From positions 20,239-84,238 of the forward strand of contig JAUIAS010000013.1 of the NCBI GenBank assembly GCA_030425395.1: DNA of 64,000 nucleotides. Direction: 5' to 3'. Position numbers and translations under genes: made by a program. Positions 1 through 8,573 of the stretch are shown one piece after another (the stretch's first letter is position 1; each line of letters opens with the position of its first letter). Source of the DNA: Alphaproteobacteria bacterium. GTDB lineage: Bacteria > Pseudomonadota > Alphaproteobacteria > Rhodobacterales > Rhodobacteraceae. The notes under the pieces are model-generated. The model was not told the origin of the DNA and did no database searches. It saw only the letters and a list, made by a program, of their open reading frames with translations.

Positions 1-311
1 ATACCGCCTTCGATGTCAACCGCGCCGTCCCGACGGGTCGCGCCGGTGAGATGGTTCAACGCGTAAAGCTCTTCCTTGCGTTCGCTCAGATAAACTGCCA
101 GCGATTTGATTATCTTGGCCCGTTCATGAAACGTCATTGCACGCAGGGCTGGCCCGCCGGTGGACCGTGCCCAATCCAGCATGGCCTGCACGTCCAGTGG
201 CGCGCCACCTGCCAAAGCGATTTGGCTGCCGTCCAATGGCCCATGAATAGCGCGGGCCTCGGCACCGGGTTCCACCCATTGGCCGATGGCAAAGCTGGCG
301 GGTCTGAGCAT
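1..311 (-). CDS. paaZ: Phenylacetate degradation bifunctional protein PaaZ (N-terminal part, cut by window edge)
   Basis: Only the first ~103 residues are present; the gene runs off the left edge. The translation begins MLRPASFAIGQWVEP and contains the segment 'HGPLDGSQIALAGG', typical of the N-terminus of the aldehyde-dehydrogenase domain of PaaZ, which opens the oxepin-CoA ring and oxidises the resulting semialdehyde in aerobic phenylacetate breakdown. It is divergent from paaI-paaJ-paaK across a 111-bp gap, which strongly supports the assignment. The ATG at 311 was chosen because the conserved N-terminus starts there. The ring-oxygenase genes paaABCDE probably lie outside the window. Confidence 0.8.
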   Translation of the reverse strand, partial: MLRPASFAIGQWVEPGAEARAIHGPLDGSQIALAGGAPLDVQAMLDWARSTGGPALRAMTFHERAKIIKSLAVYLSERKEELYALNHLTGATRRDGAVDIEGG

Positions 312-374
312 GGTCTGTCCTCCTCGACTGATATGCGCACAATGCAGCGGTGCGACACGGAAATCAACACTATT

Positions 375-386
375 GACCATGCGGTC
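375..386. promoter_or_regulatory. Possible operator in the divergent paa promoter region
   Basis: The short inverted repeat GACC-ATGC-GGTC lies between the divergent paaZ and paaI genes, 37 bases before the paaI start. A TetR-type regulator is encoded at the end of the same cluster and PaaR-type repressors bind palindromes in such positions. The arms are only 4 bp, so this is a weak guess. Confidence 0.25.
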
Positions 387-422
387 GGTTTTATGCAGGG
401 TTGCCGCAAGGGAGGACAACAG

Positions 423-854
423 ATGACACCACAGCAACGGGCCGAAAAAAGCGCGGCGGCGATGTGGGCCAATGATCGGGCCAGCAAATGGTTGGGCATG
501 TCGCTTGATGCGATTGCTCCCGGCAGCGCCACCATGTCCTTTGTGGTGCAGGATCACCATCTGAACGGCCACTCCATATGCCACGGCGGGTTCATCTTTA
601 CCCTCGCAGACAGCGCGTTTGCCTTTGCCTGCAACAGCTACAACGAAAACACCGTCGCCCAGCAGAACCAGATCACCTATCTGTCACCGGGGCGGGTCGG
701 GGAACAGCTGACCGCGCGCGCGGTTGAGACCTCCAAGACCGGACGCTCAGGCGTCTATGACATTACAGTAACTGGCGCAGATGGCCGCAAAGTTGCGATT
801 TTTCGCGGACTGTCGCGCACCATCAAAGGCCAACATTTCGAGGAAGAGACATGA
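423..854 (+). CDS. paaI: Phenylacetate-pathway hotdog-fold acyl-CoA thioesterase PaaI
   Basis: The 143-residue protein has the single hotdog domain of PaaI, with the signature HGGFIFTLADSAFAFACNS at residues 54-72 (catalytic Asp63). PaaI hydrolyses stalled hydroxyphenylacetyl-CoA-type intermediates and so frees coenzyme A in the pathway. The reading frame is open further upstream, but ATG 423 is preceded by a strong AGGGAGGA ribosome-binding site and gives the usual family length. It overlaps paaJ by 4 bases (ATGA), which implies translational coupling. Confidence 0.9.
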   Translation: MTPQQRAEKSAAAMWANDRASKWLGMSLDAIAPGSATMSFVVQDHHLNGHSICHGGFIFTLADSAFAFACNSYNENTVAQQNQITYLSPGRVGEQLTARAVETSKTGRSGVYDITVTGADGRKVAIFRGLSRTIKGQHFEEET

Positions 855-2044
855 CAACAGCCTATCTTTGTGACGGACTGCGCACCCCGATCGGACGCTA
901 TGGCGGTGGCCTCAGCTCGGTTCGGCCCGACGATATGCTGGCTCATGTCATCGCCCAGGTGATGGCCGCACATCCCGGCATGCCCGTGGACGAAGTATTG
1001 GCCGGGTGCGCCAACCAAGCTGGCGAAGACAATCGCAATGTGGCGCGCATGGCGGCCCTTCTATCCGGGCTGCCGGACACGGTTCCGGGGGCCACGATAA
1101 ACCGCCTTTGCGGATCCGGGCTGGATGCCGTGGGATCAGCGGCTCGCGCAGTGCGAACCGGAGAGGCCGAAGTTGTGATCGCCTGTGGCGTCGAATCGAT
1201 GTCACGCGCACCCCTTGTAATGCCCAAGGCCGACAGCGCCTTTTCACGCCGTGCCGAAATTTATGACACGACGATCGGCTGGCGGTTTGTGAACAAACAG
1301 ATGCACAAACATTTCGGCACCGATTCGATGCCGGAAACCGCCGAAAACGTGGCGGCGGATTACGGCATTGGACGCGACGCTCAGGATGCGTTTGCCCTGA
1401 GATCCCAACAACGCGCATTGGCGGCGATCGCAAACGGTCGCCTCGCCCGGGAAATCACTCCTGTGACCATTCCACAGCGCAAGGGTGACCCCGTTGTCGT
1501 GGATACCGATGAACATCCCCGCGACACCACAATCGAAAAACTGGGCAAGCTGCCGACACCGTTCCGCGAGGGTGGATCAGTGACAGCGGGCAACGCCTCC
1601 GGCGTTAACGACGGTGCCGCCGCGGTGATCGTGGCCAGCGAACGCGCGGTTGAAAAGTACGGGCTGACCCCACGCGCGCGCGTTTCGGGCATGGCAACGG
1701 TTGGCGTGCCGCCGCGCATCATGGGCATCGGGCCCGCACCGGCCACAGAGCGCCTGATGGCACAGCACAGCCTTTCCATCGGCGATATCGACCTGATCGA
1801 GTTGAACGAAGCCTTTGCCGCGCAAGGGCTGGCCGTGACACGGCAACTGGGCTTGCCCGACGATGCCGATCACGTGAACCCGAACGGCGGAGCAATTGCC
1901 CTTGGCCATCCGTTGGGCATGTCCGGCACACGCCTTGCCCTGACCGCGTCGATCTCAATGACGGAAAACGATCTGAACCGCGCCATCTGCACCATGTGCA
2001 TCGGCGTGGGTCAGGGCATCGCATTGCTGCTGGAGAAAGCCTGA
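851..2044 (+). CDS. paaJ: 3-oxoadipyl-CoA / 3-oxo-5,6-dehydrosuberyl-CoA thiolase
   Basis: A 397-residue thiolase of normal family length. The acylated cysteine lies in NRLCGSGLDAV (Cys87), the catalytic His in GGAIALGHPLG (His353), and the second cysteine in CTMCIGVGQG (Cys383). In aerobic phenylacetate degradation this enzyme cleaves the beta-oxidation intermediates to acetyl-CoA and succinyl-CoA. It sits between paaI (4-base overlap) and paaK (1-base TGATG overlap), which supports the paa role over a general beta-ketothiolase. PcaF in the beta-ketoadipate pathway is a close relative and sequence alone does not fully exclude it. Confidence 0.85.
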   Translation: MTTAYLCDGLRTPIGRYGGGLSSVRPDDMLAHVIAQVMAAHPGMPVDEVLAGCANQAGEDNRNVARMAALLSGLPDTVPGATINRLCGSGLDAVGSAARAVRTGEAEVVIACGVESMSRAPLVMPKADSAFSRRAEIYDTTIGWRFVNKQMHKHFGTDSMPETAENVAADYGIGRDAQDAFALRSQQRALAAIANGRLAREITPVTIPQRKGDPVVVDTDEHPRDTTIEKLGKLPTPFREGGSVTAGNASGVNDGAAAVIVASERAVEKYGLTPRARVSGMATVGVPPRIMGIGPAPATERLMAQHSLSIGDIDLIELNEAFAAQGLAVTRQLGLPDDADHVNPNGGAIALGHPLGMSGTRLALTASISMTENDLNRAICTMCIGVGQGIALLLEKA

Positions 2045-3354
2045 TGAAGGACCTCACCCCCCGCAAAGAAGACCTCAACCCGATTGAAATCGCGTCGCGT
2101 GACGAGATTTCTGCGCTTCAGCTCGAGCGCATGAAATGGTCGTTGCGCCATGCCTATGACAACGTGCCATTTTATCGGCAGAGCTTTGAAAAAGCAGGCG
2201 TGCATCCCGACGATCTCAAGACATTGTCCGACCTGTCCAAATTCCCCTTCACCGTGAAACAGGACCTGCGCGACAACTATCCCTTTGGCATGTTCGCCGT
2301 TCCCCGCGAACAGGTGGCACGAATCCACGCGTCCTCGGGCACCACGGGCCAACCAACCGTCGTGGGATACACCGCAAACGATCTCAATATCTGGGGAGAG
2401 GTGGTTGCCCGGTCGCTGCGCGCTTCGGGTCTGTGCCCCGGTGATCTTCTGCATAATGCCTACGGCTACGGGCTGTTTACCGGCGGCCTGGGCATTCATC
2501 TGGGAGCGGATTCGCTCGGCCTGACCACGGTGCCGATTTCGGGCGGGATGACCCAAAGACAGGTGCGCCTGATCGAAGATTTCCGTCCCAAGGGGATTAC
2601 CGTGACGCCGTCCTATGCCCTTTCGATCCTTGACGAATACGCCGCCCAAGGTCTGGACCCGCGCGAAAGCCCGCTTGAGGTGGGCATTTTCGGGGCCGAA
2701 CCCTGGACCAATGCAATGCGTCTGGAAATCGAACAGGCCTTCGACATGCACGCCGTGGATATCTATGGCCTGTCAGAGGTGATGGGACCAGGTGTCGCGA
2801 ACGAATGCGTGGAAACCAAGGACGGGCTGCACATCTGGGAGGATCACTTCTTTCCCGAGATCATCAACCCCACAACCGGCGAACCCGTGGCGGATGGCGA
2901 AGAAGGTGAACTTGTGTTCACATCACTTACCAAGGAAGCATTTCCGATCATCCGTTATCGCACCCGCGATCTGACCCGATTGTTGCCGGGAACCGCCCGT
3001 TCGATGCGAAGAATGGAAAAGATCACCGGCCGCAGCGACGACATGATCATCCTGCGCGGCGTCAATGTCTTTCCGACCCAGATCGAGGAACAGTTGATGA
3101 CAATCGACGCCCTCGCACCACATTTCCAGATCGAACTGAGCCGCCCGGACCGCATGGACCAGATGCGCGTCCTGACAGAAGCTGCTGCTGACACCGTGTC
3201 AGAGGACGGGCGCACAGCGGCCGCGCGCGAACTGTCGGCCAAGATCAAATCGACGGTCGGCATTTCGGTCAAAGTAACGGTTGCAGATCCCGGCGGCGTC
3301 GCACGATCCCAAGGCAAAGCCGTGCGCATCATCGACAATCGTCCCAAGACTTGA
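2044..3354 (+). CDS. paaK: Phenylacetate--CoA ligase
   Basis: A 436-residue AMP-forming ligase that activates phenylacetate to phenylacetyl-CoA, the first step of the pathway. The phosphate-binding loop ASSGTTGQPTV is at residues 97-107, followed by the adenylation motif YGLSEVMGPGVANEC and the hinge/C-terminal segment TGRSDDMIILRGVNVFPTQIE, all characteristic of PaaK. The ATG at 2044 overlaps the paaJ stop by one base; an in-frame start at 1996 inside paaJ would add 16 residues not typical of the family. The TetR gene begins 3 bases downstream, so paaI-paaJ-paaK-regulator is one transcription unit. Confidence 0.92.
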   Translation: MKDLTPRKEDLNPIEIASRDEISALQLERMKWSLRHAYDNVPFYRQSFEKAGVHPDDLKTLSDLSKFPFTVKQDLRDNYPFGMFAVPREQVARIHASSGTTGQPTVVGYTANDLNIWGEVVARSLRASGLCPGDLLHNAYGYGLFTGGLGIHLGADSLGLTTVPISGGMTQRQVRLIEDFRPKGITVTPSYALSILDEYAAQGLDPRESPLEVGIFGAEPWTNAMRLEIEQAFDMHAVDIYGLSEVMGPGVANECVETKDGLHIWEDHFFPEIINPTTGEPVADGEEGELVFTSLTKEAFPIIRYRTRDLTRLLPGTARSMRRMEKITGRSDDMIILRGVNVFPTQIEEQLMTIDALAPHFQIELSRPDRMDQMRVLTEAAADTVSEDGRTAAARELSAKIKSTVGISVKVTVADPGGVARSQGKAVRIIDNRPKT

Positions 3355-3357
3355 CCC

Positions 3358-3927
3358 ATGCCGCGCGGGATCGCCAAGGATCACGATGAAAAGCGCGCCG
3401 CCCTGCGCAAAGGGGCGGCCGCTTATTTCGCAACCCATGGTTATGACCGCGCGTCGATGACGGGCGCAGCCCGCGATTGCGGTGTGTCCAAAGCGCTGAT
3501 CTATCATTACTACGAAAGCAAGGAGGCCTTGCTTTTCGATATTCTCGACACGCACCTGTCGGAACTTGTGGAGGTCGTGGAAAACGCGGCGCAAGAGGGC
3601 CTGCCCGGCCTGATCCGAGAGGTGCTTGCCGCCTATGAAAACGCCGACGCCGAGCACAAGCTGCAACTGGATGCTCTGGCCACCCTGCCCGCGGACATGC
3701 AAGCTCCGCTGATCGGCCATCAAAGACGGCTTGTGGCGATCATGTCGCAGCAGGTCGCCGTGGCGCGGCCCGATCTGGACGCTGATACCCTGCGCGCGAC
3801 GACAATGACCGTGTTCGGCATCCTGAACTGGTTCTACATGTGGCATAGGCCGGGCAAGGGGCTGGATCGTGCCGAGTATTCAGCCTTGGCCGCACGGTTC
3901 GTTCAGGGCGGTATCGCGGCGGTGTGA
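3358..3927 (+). CDS. TetR-family regulator, probable PaaR-type repressor of the paa genes
   Basis: A 189-residue TetR-family protein. The N-terminal helix-turn-helix covers about residues 33-59 (ASMTGAARDCGVSKALIYHYYESKEAL), followed by an all-helical ligand-binding region. It is the last gene of the paa operon, 3 bases after paaK, so the likely job is phenylacetyl-CoA-responsive control of this operon and the divergent paaZ. That function is inferred from position. A GC-rich hairpin overlaps its stop codon. Confidence 0.85.
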   Translation: MPRGIAKDHDEKRAALRKGAAAYFATHGYDRASMTGAARDCGVSKALIYHYYESKEALLFDILDTHLSELVEVVENAAQEGLPGLIREVLAAYENADAEHKLQLDALATLPADMQAPLIGHQRRLVAIMSQQVAVARPDLDADTLRATTMTVFGILNWFYMWHRPGKGLDRAEYSALAARFVQGGIAAV

Positions 3928-3936
3928 ACCGCCGCG
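3915..3936 (+). terminator. GC-rich hairpin overlapping the paa regulator stop codon
   Basis: A perfect 9-bp inverted repeat CGCGGCGGT-gtga-ACCGCCGCG spans the end of the TetR gene in a 28-base convergent gap. No T-run follows, so it may be a weak terminator or an mRNA-end stabiliser. Confidence 0.3.
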
Positions 3937-3955
3937 TGCCTTGGTCATTACGCCT

Positions 3956-5215
3956 TCACAGATCGCTGGCCCATTCTCCGCCTCGAAACACTGGGACCCG
4001 GTCGCCATCCGCTGTAATCCCGTCAATATCCGTCTCGGCCCCGCCAATCATCCAATCCACGTGGATCATGCTGGAATTACCTCCAAGCGCGGCAATCTCG
4101 TCTACACTCAGATTTGCCCCATCAAGGAAACACTTGGCATAACACTGGCCCAAGGCGATGTGGCAGGCCGCGTTTTCGTCATAAAGCGTGTTGTAAAACA
4201 ACAGACCCGATTGCGAGATCGGCGAAGAATGCGGAACAAGAGCCACCTCTCCCAGACGACGCGCGCCTTCGTCGCTGTCCAGCAGGCGGTGAAGAACCTC
4301 TTCACCTCGTGTCGCGCTGGCCTTCGTGATCTTGCCACCTTCAAAGATGACCTCGATGCCGTCGATCAGGCTGCCTTGATGCGACAGGGGTTTGGTCGCG
4401 CGCACCCGGCCTTCGACGCGCTGTGCGTGCGGCGTTGTAAAAACCTCTTCGGTCGGGATGTTCGGGTTGCAGATGATGCCGTTCTTGGCCTCGCTGGCAC
4501 CGCCGTGCCATTCATGCCCATCGGCCAGCCCCACAGTCAGATCGGCCCCCGGACCACTGAAATGCAAGGCCGCAAACCGGTGATCGTTGAGCCAATCCTT
4601 GCGCGCATGGAGCGCGGCGTTATGCGCCGTCCACGCGGCCACTGGATCGTCTGCGTCAATCCGGGACGCCGCAAAGATCGCATCCGCCAACCGCGCGACA
4701 GCCTGATCCTCGGGCAAGTCTGGAAACATACGCCGAGCCCATGACGGTGCTGGATAGCTGGCGATCGACCAATTGATGTCAAATCCCGCGATATGTTCCA
4801 GAGCGGGTCTGTAAGCGATGGAGTTTGCTTTGCCCGCACGGGCCACCTTGTCAGGGTCCTCTTCGGACAACAACATGGGATCATCCCCCACGATGGCCAT
4901 CCGGGCCGCACCAGCTGCAAAGGCCGACGCCATCCCGTCATACAACCAGTTCGCCGCCCGATCAAAACTCTCAGGTGCTGCGTTGCGATAGCGGGCAAGG
5001 GTGATCTCTTCGTCGGAAAAGATCGGCGTGACCACACCCGCCCCGGCGCGGTAAGCAGCGGCGACGACACGGCGCACCAAAGGCAAGGCAGCCATGGGGG
5101 CGGTCAAGACCAGATCCTGCCCCGGCTGGATATTTGCCCCGATCCGCACGGCCACCTCGGCCAGTTTGTCCAGTTTCTCTGCGTCGATCAAATCAGCATT
5201 CATGCCGGTCCCCAT
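3956..5215 (-). CDS. M29-family aminopeptidase (thermophilic-type aminopeptidase T)
   Basis: A 419-residue protein with the full M29 layout. The metal ligands are visible in order: Glu256 in NIPTEEVFTTPH, Glu323 in LGEVALVPHSSP, His352 in CHIALGQCY, and His385/Asp387 in IHVDWMIGG. It should be a cytoplasmic dimeric metalloaminopeptidase that trims N-terminal residues from peptides. ATG 5215 is preceded by AGGAAACAG; an in-frame ATG 12 bases later (5203) is an alternative. It is 54 bp downstream of imuB on the same strand, with no functional link evident. Confidence 0.88.
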   Translation of the reverse strand: MGTGMNADLIDAEKLDKLAEVAVRIGANIQPGQDLVLTAPMAALPLVRRVVAAAYRAGAGVVTPIFSDEEITLARYRNAAPESFDRAANWLYDGMASAFAAGAARMAIVGDDPMLLSEEDPDKVARAGKANSIAYRPALEHIAGFDINWSIASYPAPSWARRMFPDLPEDQAVARLADAIFAASRIDADDPVAAWTAHNAALHARKDWLNDHRFAALHFSGPGADLTVGLADGHEWHGGASEAKNGIICNPNIPTEEVFTTPHAQRVEGRVRATKPLSHQGSLIDGIEVIFEGGKITKASATRGEEVLHRLLDSDEGARRLGEVALVPHSSPISQSGLLFYNTLYDENAACHIALGQCYAKCFLDGANLSVDEIAALGGNSSMIHVDWMIGGAETDIDGITADGDRVPVFRGGEWASDL

Positions 5216-5269
5216 CGTCTGTTTCCTGTCGGCGCGACGATGTTGAAAGCGCGCGCAAAGGTCAACCGG

Positions 5270-6928
5270 TCAGGCGAACCGCCCGTGACAGAACCATCCC
5301 GAAGACATCGCGGCCCCATGCGCATAAAACAGCCACAGCCGTTCGCCCTGACCCGTGGTCACGACCCAATAATCGCGCACCCCGCTGCGCCAATTGGGAT
5401 CGTCCAACCACCATTCCGGCGACAACCGCTCAGGGCCACGGGCCGCGCAGGTGTCCCAATCCGTGCGCCGCCAGCGAAACTGCGCGGGCATCTGTGGGGC
5501 ATCCGGTGCCTGCACCGGTTCTGGCCGCCAGATCAGCAGGGGCCTCTCCAACGGTGGTTCCGGCCAGTCCTTCACCGGCTCCGACCAGGCGGCGGCAAGG
5601 GTCAAGGCCGTCTTTTCTGGAATATGGCTCGAGGCCGGATGAAACCGCGTGATTGCCTCAAGCCCGACGCGCGCGCCGATACGGCCAATCAGATCGTCCA
5701 GCCCGGTGTTGGCCTCCAGCCGGTCGCGCGCCGCGCGCCCCGCACCGAGATGGCCCACCATCACCCGCGTGCTGAGAGGTTCGGTCGCGATCGCTTCGGC
5801 GCGGATCATGTCGATGCCATAACCTGCGTCGATCTCGTCAATCTTCATTTCCACCAGCGGGCGCAGCCGCGCCACATCGCAATCGGGCCGCGCCAGCCCT
5901 ACCGTTATGCTCTGCGCACTTTGATCCACGCGAAACGCTTCGATGCGCAAGGTGCGCACCCCGCGTTCGGCACGCGCCAGATGATCGCACAGCCTTGGCA
6001 GGATGCGGTCCAACGCGGCCATGATGTCATCCTGGATCCCGATAGGGTCGGGAAAGCTCATGCGCACCGCAAAATGCAGCGGTGCACGCGCCGGTGACAC
6101 GGGTTCGGCGGTGCCGCCCATCGCCTGATCCAACCGCAGCACCAGTTCTGTGCCGAAGCGCCGCGCCAGAGGCGCACGCGGCTGCCCCAGCAAATCCCCG
6201 ATACGCCGCAACCCCAACCGCCCCAGCTGTTCGACCATATCGGGCGGAATACGCAAAGCGGCCACCGGCAGGGGCGACAGGGCGGCGAACAACTGGCCGG
6301 GGGGAACGATGCGGCCGCTGCCGCCAAGCGCCTTGGCCGGCACCTGCGGTGCGGACCCGCCACGCGTCCAGTGACGTCGCCGCACCGCCCGTGACCGCGT
6401 GGCGCGGGCCTCTTGGTCGATCGCGTCACCGCTGCGCACATGTTGCACCCCCTGCCCCCCGTAACGCGCGACCGCCCACGCCGCGCCAACCGTATCGGCA
6501 ATCGCGATGCGCACGCTCAGACCCGAAGCCGCGCAATCCTCTTCAACCGCGTGCATGACACCTTCCTCACCACCAAAAAGATGCGCTGCCCCGGTCAGGT
6601 CAACGATCAGCCCATCTTCTCCTTGTTCGGCCACCCAAGGTGAAAAGCGTCCCGCCCAGCGCCGCAGAGCGCTTAGAAAAGCGCGCTCTGCCGGGCGGTT
6701 GCGTTCGCGAATGACCAGCGCGGCGCACATGGCCTGCGCGTCGCGTAAAGGTTGCCCGGAAGAAAGCCCCTGCGCCCGCGCCTCGGCATTGAGCGACGAT
6801 ATCACCCGCGCCGTGCCGACTGCATCGAACACCGCAAGCGGTCCTGACAGAGTGCCGCGATGGGTGCGCAGCACGCGTTCGGCTCCAAGATAAGGAAACC
6901 ACAAGGACAGAATTCGGCGACCGGGCAT
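5270..6928 (-). CDS. imuB: ImuB-type Y-family polymerase-like protein (SOS mutagenesis factor)
   Basis: The 552-residue protein begins MPGRRILSLWFPYLGAERVLR and contains the ImuB hallmark DLTGAAHLFGG, helix-hairpin-helix-like LGRLGLRRIGDLLGQPRAPLARRFG, a little-finger region and a C-terminal tail ending in WWLDDPNWRSGVRDYW. The acidic catalytic residues of active Y-family polymerases are absent from the N-terminal motif, as is known for ImuB, which works as an adaptor linking ImuA, DnaE2 and the beta clamp in damage-induced mutagenesis. A perfect SOS box lies 18 bases before the start. Neither imuA nor dnaE2 is adjacent: upstream is a divergent glycosyltransferase and downstream an aminopeptidase. 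Confidence 0.87.
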   Translation of the reverse strand: MPGRRILSLWFPYLGAERVLRTHRGTLSGPLAVFDAVGTARVISSLNAEARAQGLSSGQPLRDAQAMCAALVIRERNRPAERAFLSALRRWAGRFSPWVAEQGEDGLIVDLTGAAHLFGGEEGVMHAVEEDCAASGLSVRIAIADTVGAAWAVARYGGQGVQHVRSGDAIDQEARATRSRAVRRRHWTRGGSAPQVPAKALGGSGRIVPPGQLFAALSPLPVAALRIPPDMVEQLGRLGLRRIGDLLGQPRAPLARRFGTELVLRLDQAMGGTAEPVSPARAPLHFAVRMSFPDPIGIQDDIMAALDRILPRLCDHLARAERGVRTLRIEAFRVDQSAQSITVGLARPDCDVARLRPLVEMKIDEIDAGYGIDMIRAEAIATEPLSTRVMVGHLGAGRAARDRLEANTGLDDLIGRIGARVGLEAITRFHPASSHIPEKTALTLAAAWSEPVKDWPEPPLERPLLIWRPEPVQAPDAPQMPAQFRWRRTDWDTCAARGPERLSPEWWLDDPNWRSGVRDYWVVTTGQGERLWLFYAHGAAMSSGWFCHGRFA

Positions 6929-6945
6929 CTGGGTGAATCACCTTC

Positions 6946-6960
6946 GTTCTACTTTTGTTC
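6946..6960 (-). promoter_or_regulatory. LexA (SOS) box of imuB
   Basis: The sequence GTTC-TACTTTT-GTTC (GAAC-N7-GAAC on the minus strand) is a perfect match to the alphaproteobacterial LexA site. It ends 18 bases upstream of the imuB start codon, so it should repress imuB until DNA damage. It lies 86 bases from the divergent glycosyltransferase start and could affect that gene too. Confidence 0.8.
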
Positions 6961-7045
6961 TCATATACTCAGTGCCATGTTGCGAGTCGAGACTGGCGGC
7001 ACAGGCCCCACTGGCCTACAAGCGACCGGCAAGAAGGACACCCCG

Positions 7046-7885
7046 ATGATCTATACCCGCCTGCATGGCCGCCTTGGCAATCAGATGTTTCAATATGCCG
7101 CCGCGCGTGCGCTGGCGCTGCGGGTGAACACTGACGTCGCGCTGGACATTCGCGGTGCCCTGCATCGCGGTGAGGGAGTGCTGACCCGCGTCTTTGATCT
7201 CGATCTCGGTCCACACACAGGACTGCCGCCGGCCAAACATGAAAACCTATTGGGCTACGCGCTCTGGCGCGGTCTGGGTCTGCGCCCCCGCCTGAGGCGG
7301 GAACGCGGACTGGGGTATAACCCTGCGTTCACGACATGGGGCAACGACAGCTACCTGCACGGATATTGGCAAAGCGAACGCTATTTTTCCGACATCGCCA
7401 ACCGCATCCGCAGCGACTTCACGTTCCCCGGTTTCACCAATCAACAAAATGCCGACATGGCAGACCGAATTCGGGAAACCAATGCCATTTCGCTGCATGT
7501 GCGGCGCGGCGATTACCTGACGCTTGGCGCACATGTGCTCTGCGATCAGACGTATTATGAAACGGCGCTGGCAAAGGTTCTCGAAAATGTCAGCGGTGCG
7601 CCGACGGTCTTTGTATTTTCGGACGATCCGCAATGGGCCAAGGATAATCTGCCGTTGCCTTGTGAAAAGGTGGTCGTGGATTTCAACGGGCCGGATACGG
7701 ATTTCGAGGACATGCGCCTGATGACACTGTGCCAACACAACATAATCGGCAATTCATCATTTTCGTGGTGGGCGGCATGGTTGAACACCAATGCGGGAAA
7801 AACTGTCGTCGGTCCGCGAAAATGGTTTGGCGACCCCAAGCTTTCGAACCCAGATATTCTGCCCGATGGCTGGATCGGGATCTGA
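7046..7885 (+). CDS. GT11-family glycosyltransferase (alpha-1,2-fucosyltransferase-like)
   Basis: A 279-residue protein with the three GT11 signatures: HGRLGNQMFQYAAARALAL (residues 7-25), HVRRGDY (151-157, GDP-fucose binding) and NSSFSWWAAWLN (236-247). The family transfers fucose from GDP-fucose to galactose residues of surface glycans. The frame is open upstream from 6860, but ATG 7046 has an AAGGA ribosome site and matches the family N-terminus. It is a lone gene with no polysaccharide cluster or GDP-fucose synthesis genes in the window, so donor and acceptor are unknown. It ends 3 bases from the convergent pseudouridine synthase. Confidence 0.85.
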   Translation: MIYTRLHGRLGNQMFQYAAARALALRVNTDVALDIRGALHRGEGVLTRVFDLDLGPHTGLPPAKHENLLGYALWRGLGLRPRLRRERGLGYNPAFTTWGNDSYLHGYWQSERYFSDIANRIRSDFTFPGFTNQQNADMADRIRETNAISLHVRRGDYLTLGAHVLCDQTYYETALAKVLENVSGAPTVFVFSDDPQWAKDNLPLPCEKVVVDFNGPDTDFEDMRLMTLCQHNIIGNSSFSWWAAWLNTNAGKTVVGPRKWFGDPKLSNPDILPDGWIGI

Positions 7886-7888
7886 GCG

Positions 7889-8530
7889 TCAGAACTCGGC
7901 CGGGGACCGGAACCGCATTCCCTTGCCACTTTCCGGATGGCTCAGCCGCAGTTCCTCTGAATGCAGCATGAGACGCGGGAAATCCGCTGCCGGACCCTCT
8001 GCATAAAACGGATCGCCCAGAATGGGATGACCAAGGGCCAGCATGTGCACGCGCAACTGATGGCTGCGACCGGTGCGCGGGAACAGGCGCACACGAGTTT
8101 CCGTAGCGGTATCACGCAGCACCGTCCATTCCGTCACCGACGGCTTGCCGTTTTCGTGGTCCACCATCTGTTTGGGGCGGTTCGGCCAATCCACAATCAA
8201 CGGCAAATCAACCACGCCGGTTTTTGGCGTCAACCTGCCCCAGACGCGCGCGACGTAAGCTTTGCGCGACTTGCGCAATTCGAACTGGCGCGACAGGTGG
8301 CGTTGGGCGTGGGGCGTCAACGCAAAGATGATTACCCCGGATGTATCCCTGTCCAACCGGTGCACCAATAGCGCGTCGGGAAACGCCGCCAGAACCCGCG
8401 ACATCAGGCAGTCGGCGAGCTCCGGCCCCTTGCCCGGCACCGACAAAAGGCCCGACGGCTTGTCGAGCGCCAATACATGCGCGTCCTCATACAGAATATT
8501 CAGGGGCGTTTGTGGGGGATCATAACTCAT
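7889..8530 (-). CDS. RluA-family RNA pseudouridine synthase
   Basis: A 213-residue protein without an S4 domain, the size of RluA (tRNA U32 / 23S U746 synthase). The active-site motif HRLDRDTSG is at residues 57-65 with the catalytic Asp60, followed by GRSHQLRVHMLALGHPILGDPFY, the usual family C-terminal motif. The ATG at 8530 (MSYDPPQTPL) was preferred over the open frame upstream because it gives the normal RluA length. Which RNA positions it modifies cannot be read from sequence alone. Confidence 0.88.
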   Translation of the reverse strand: MSYDPPQTPLNILYEDAHVLALDKPSGLLSVPGKGPELADCLMSRVLAAFPDALLVHRLDRDTSGVIIFALTPHAQRHLSRQFELRKSRKAYVARVWGRLTPKTGVVDLPLIVDWPNRPKQMVDHENGKPSVTEWTVLRDTATETRVRLFPRTGRSHQLRVHMLALGHPILGDPFYAEGPAADFPRLMLHSEELRLSHPESGKGMRFRSPAEF

Positions 8531-8573
8531 GCGCGCGGGCTTAGCCCGACAGATTACAACAGGCAAGCACCGC

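Noticed and set aside
4793..6097. A 434-codon plus-strand frame across the aminopeptidase and imuB genes
   Set aside because: It crosses the junction of two real minus-strand genes, has no motifs, and is Arg/His/Pro-rich like other antisense shadows here.
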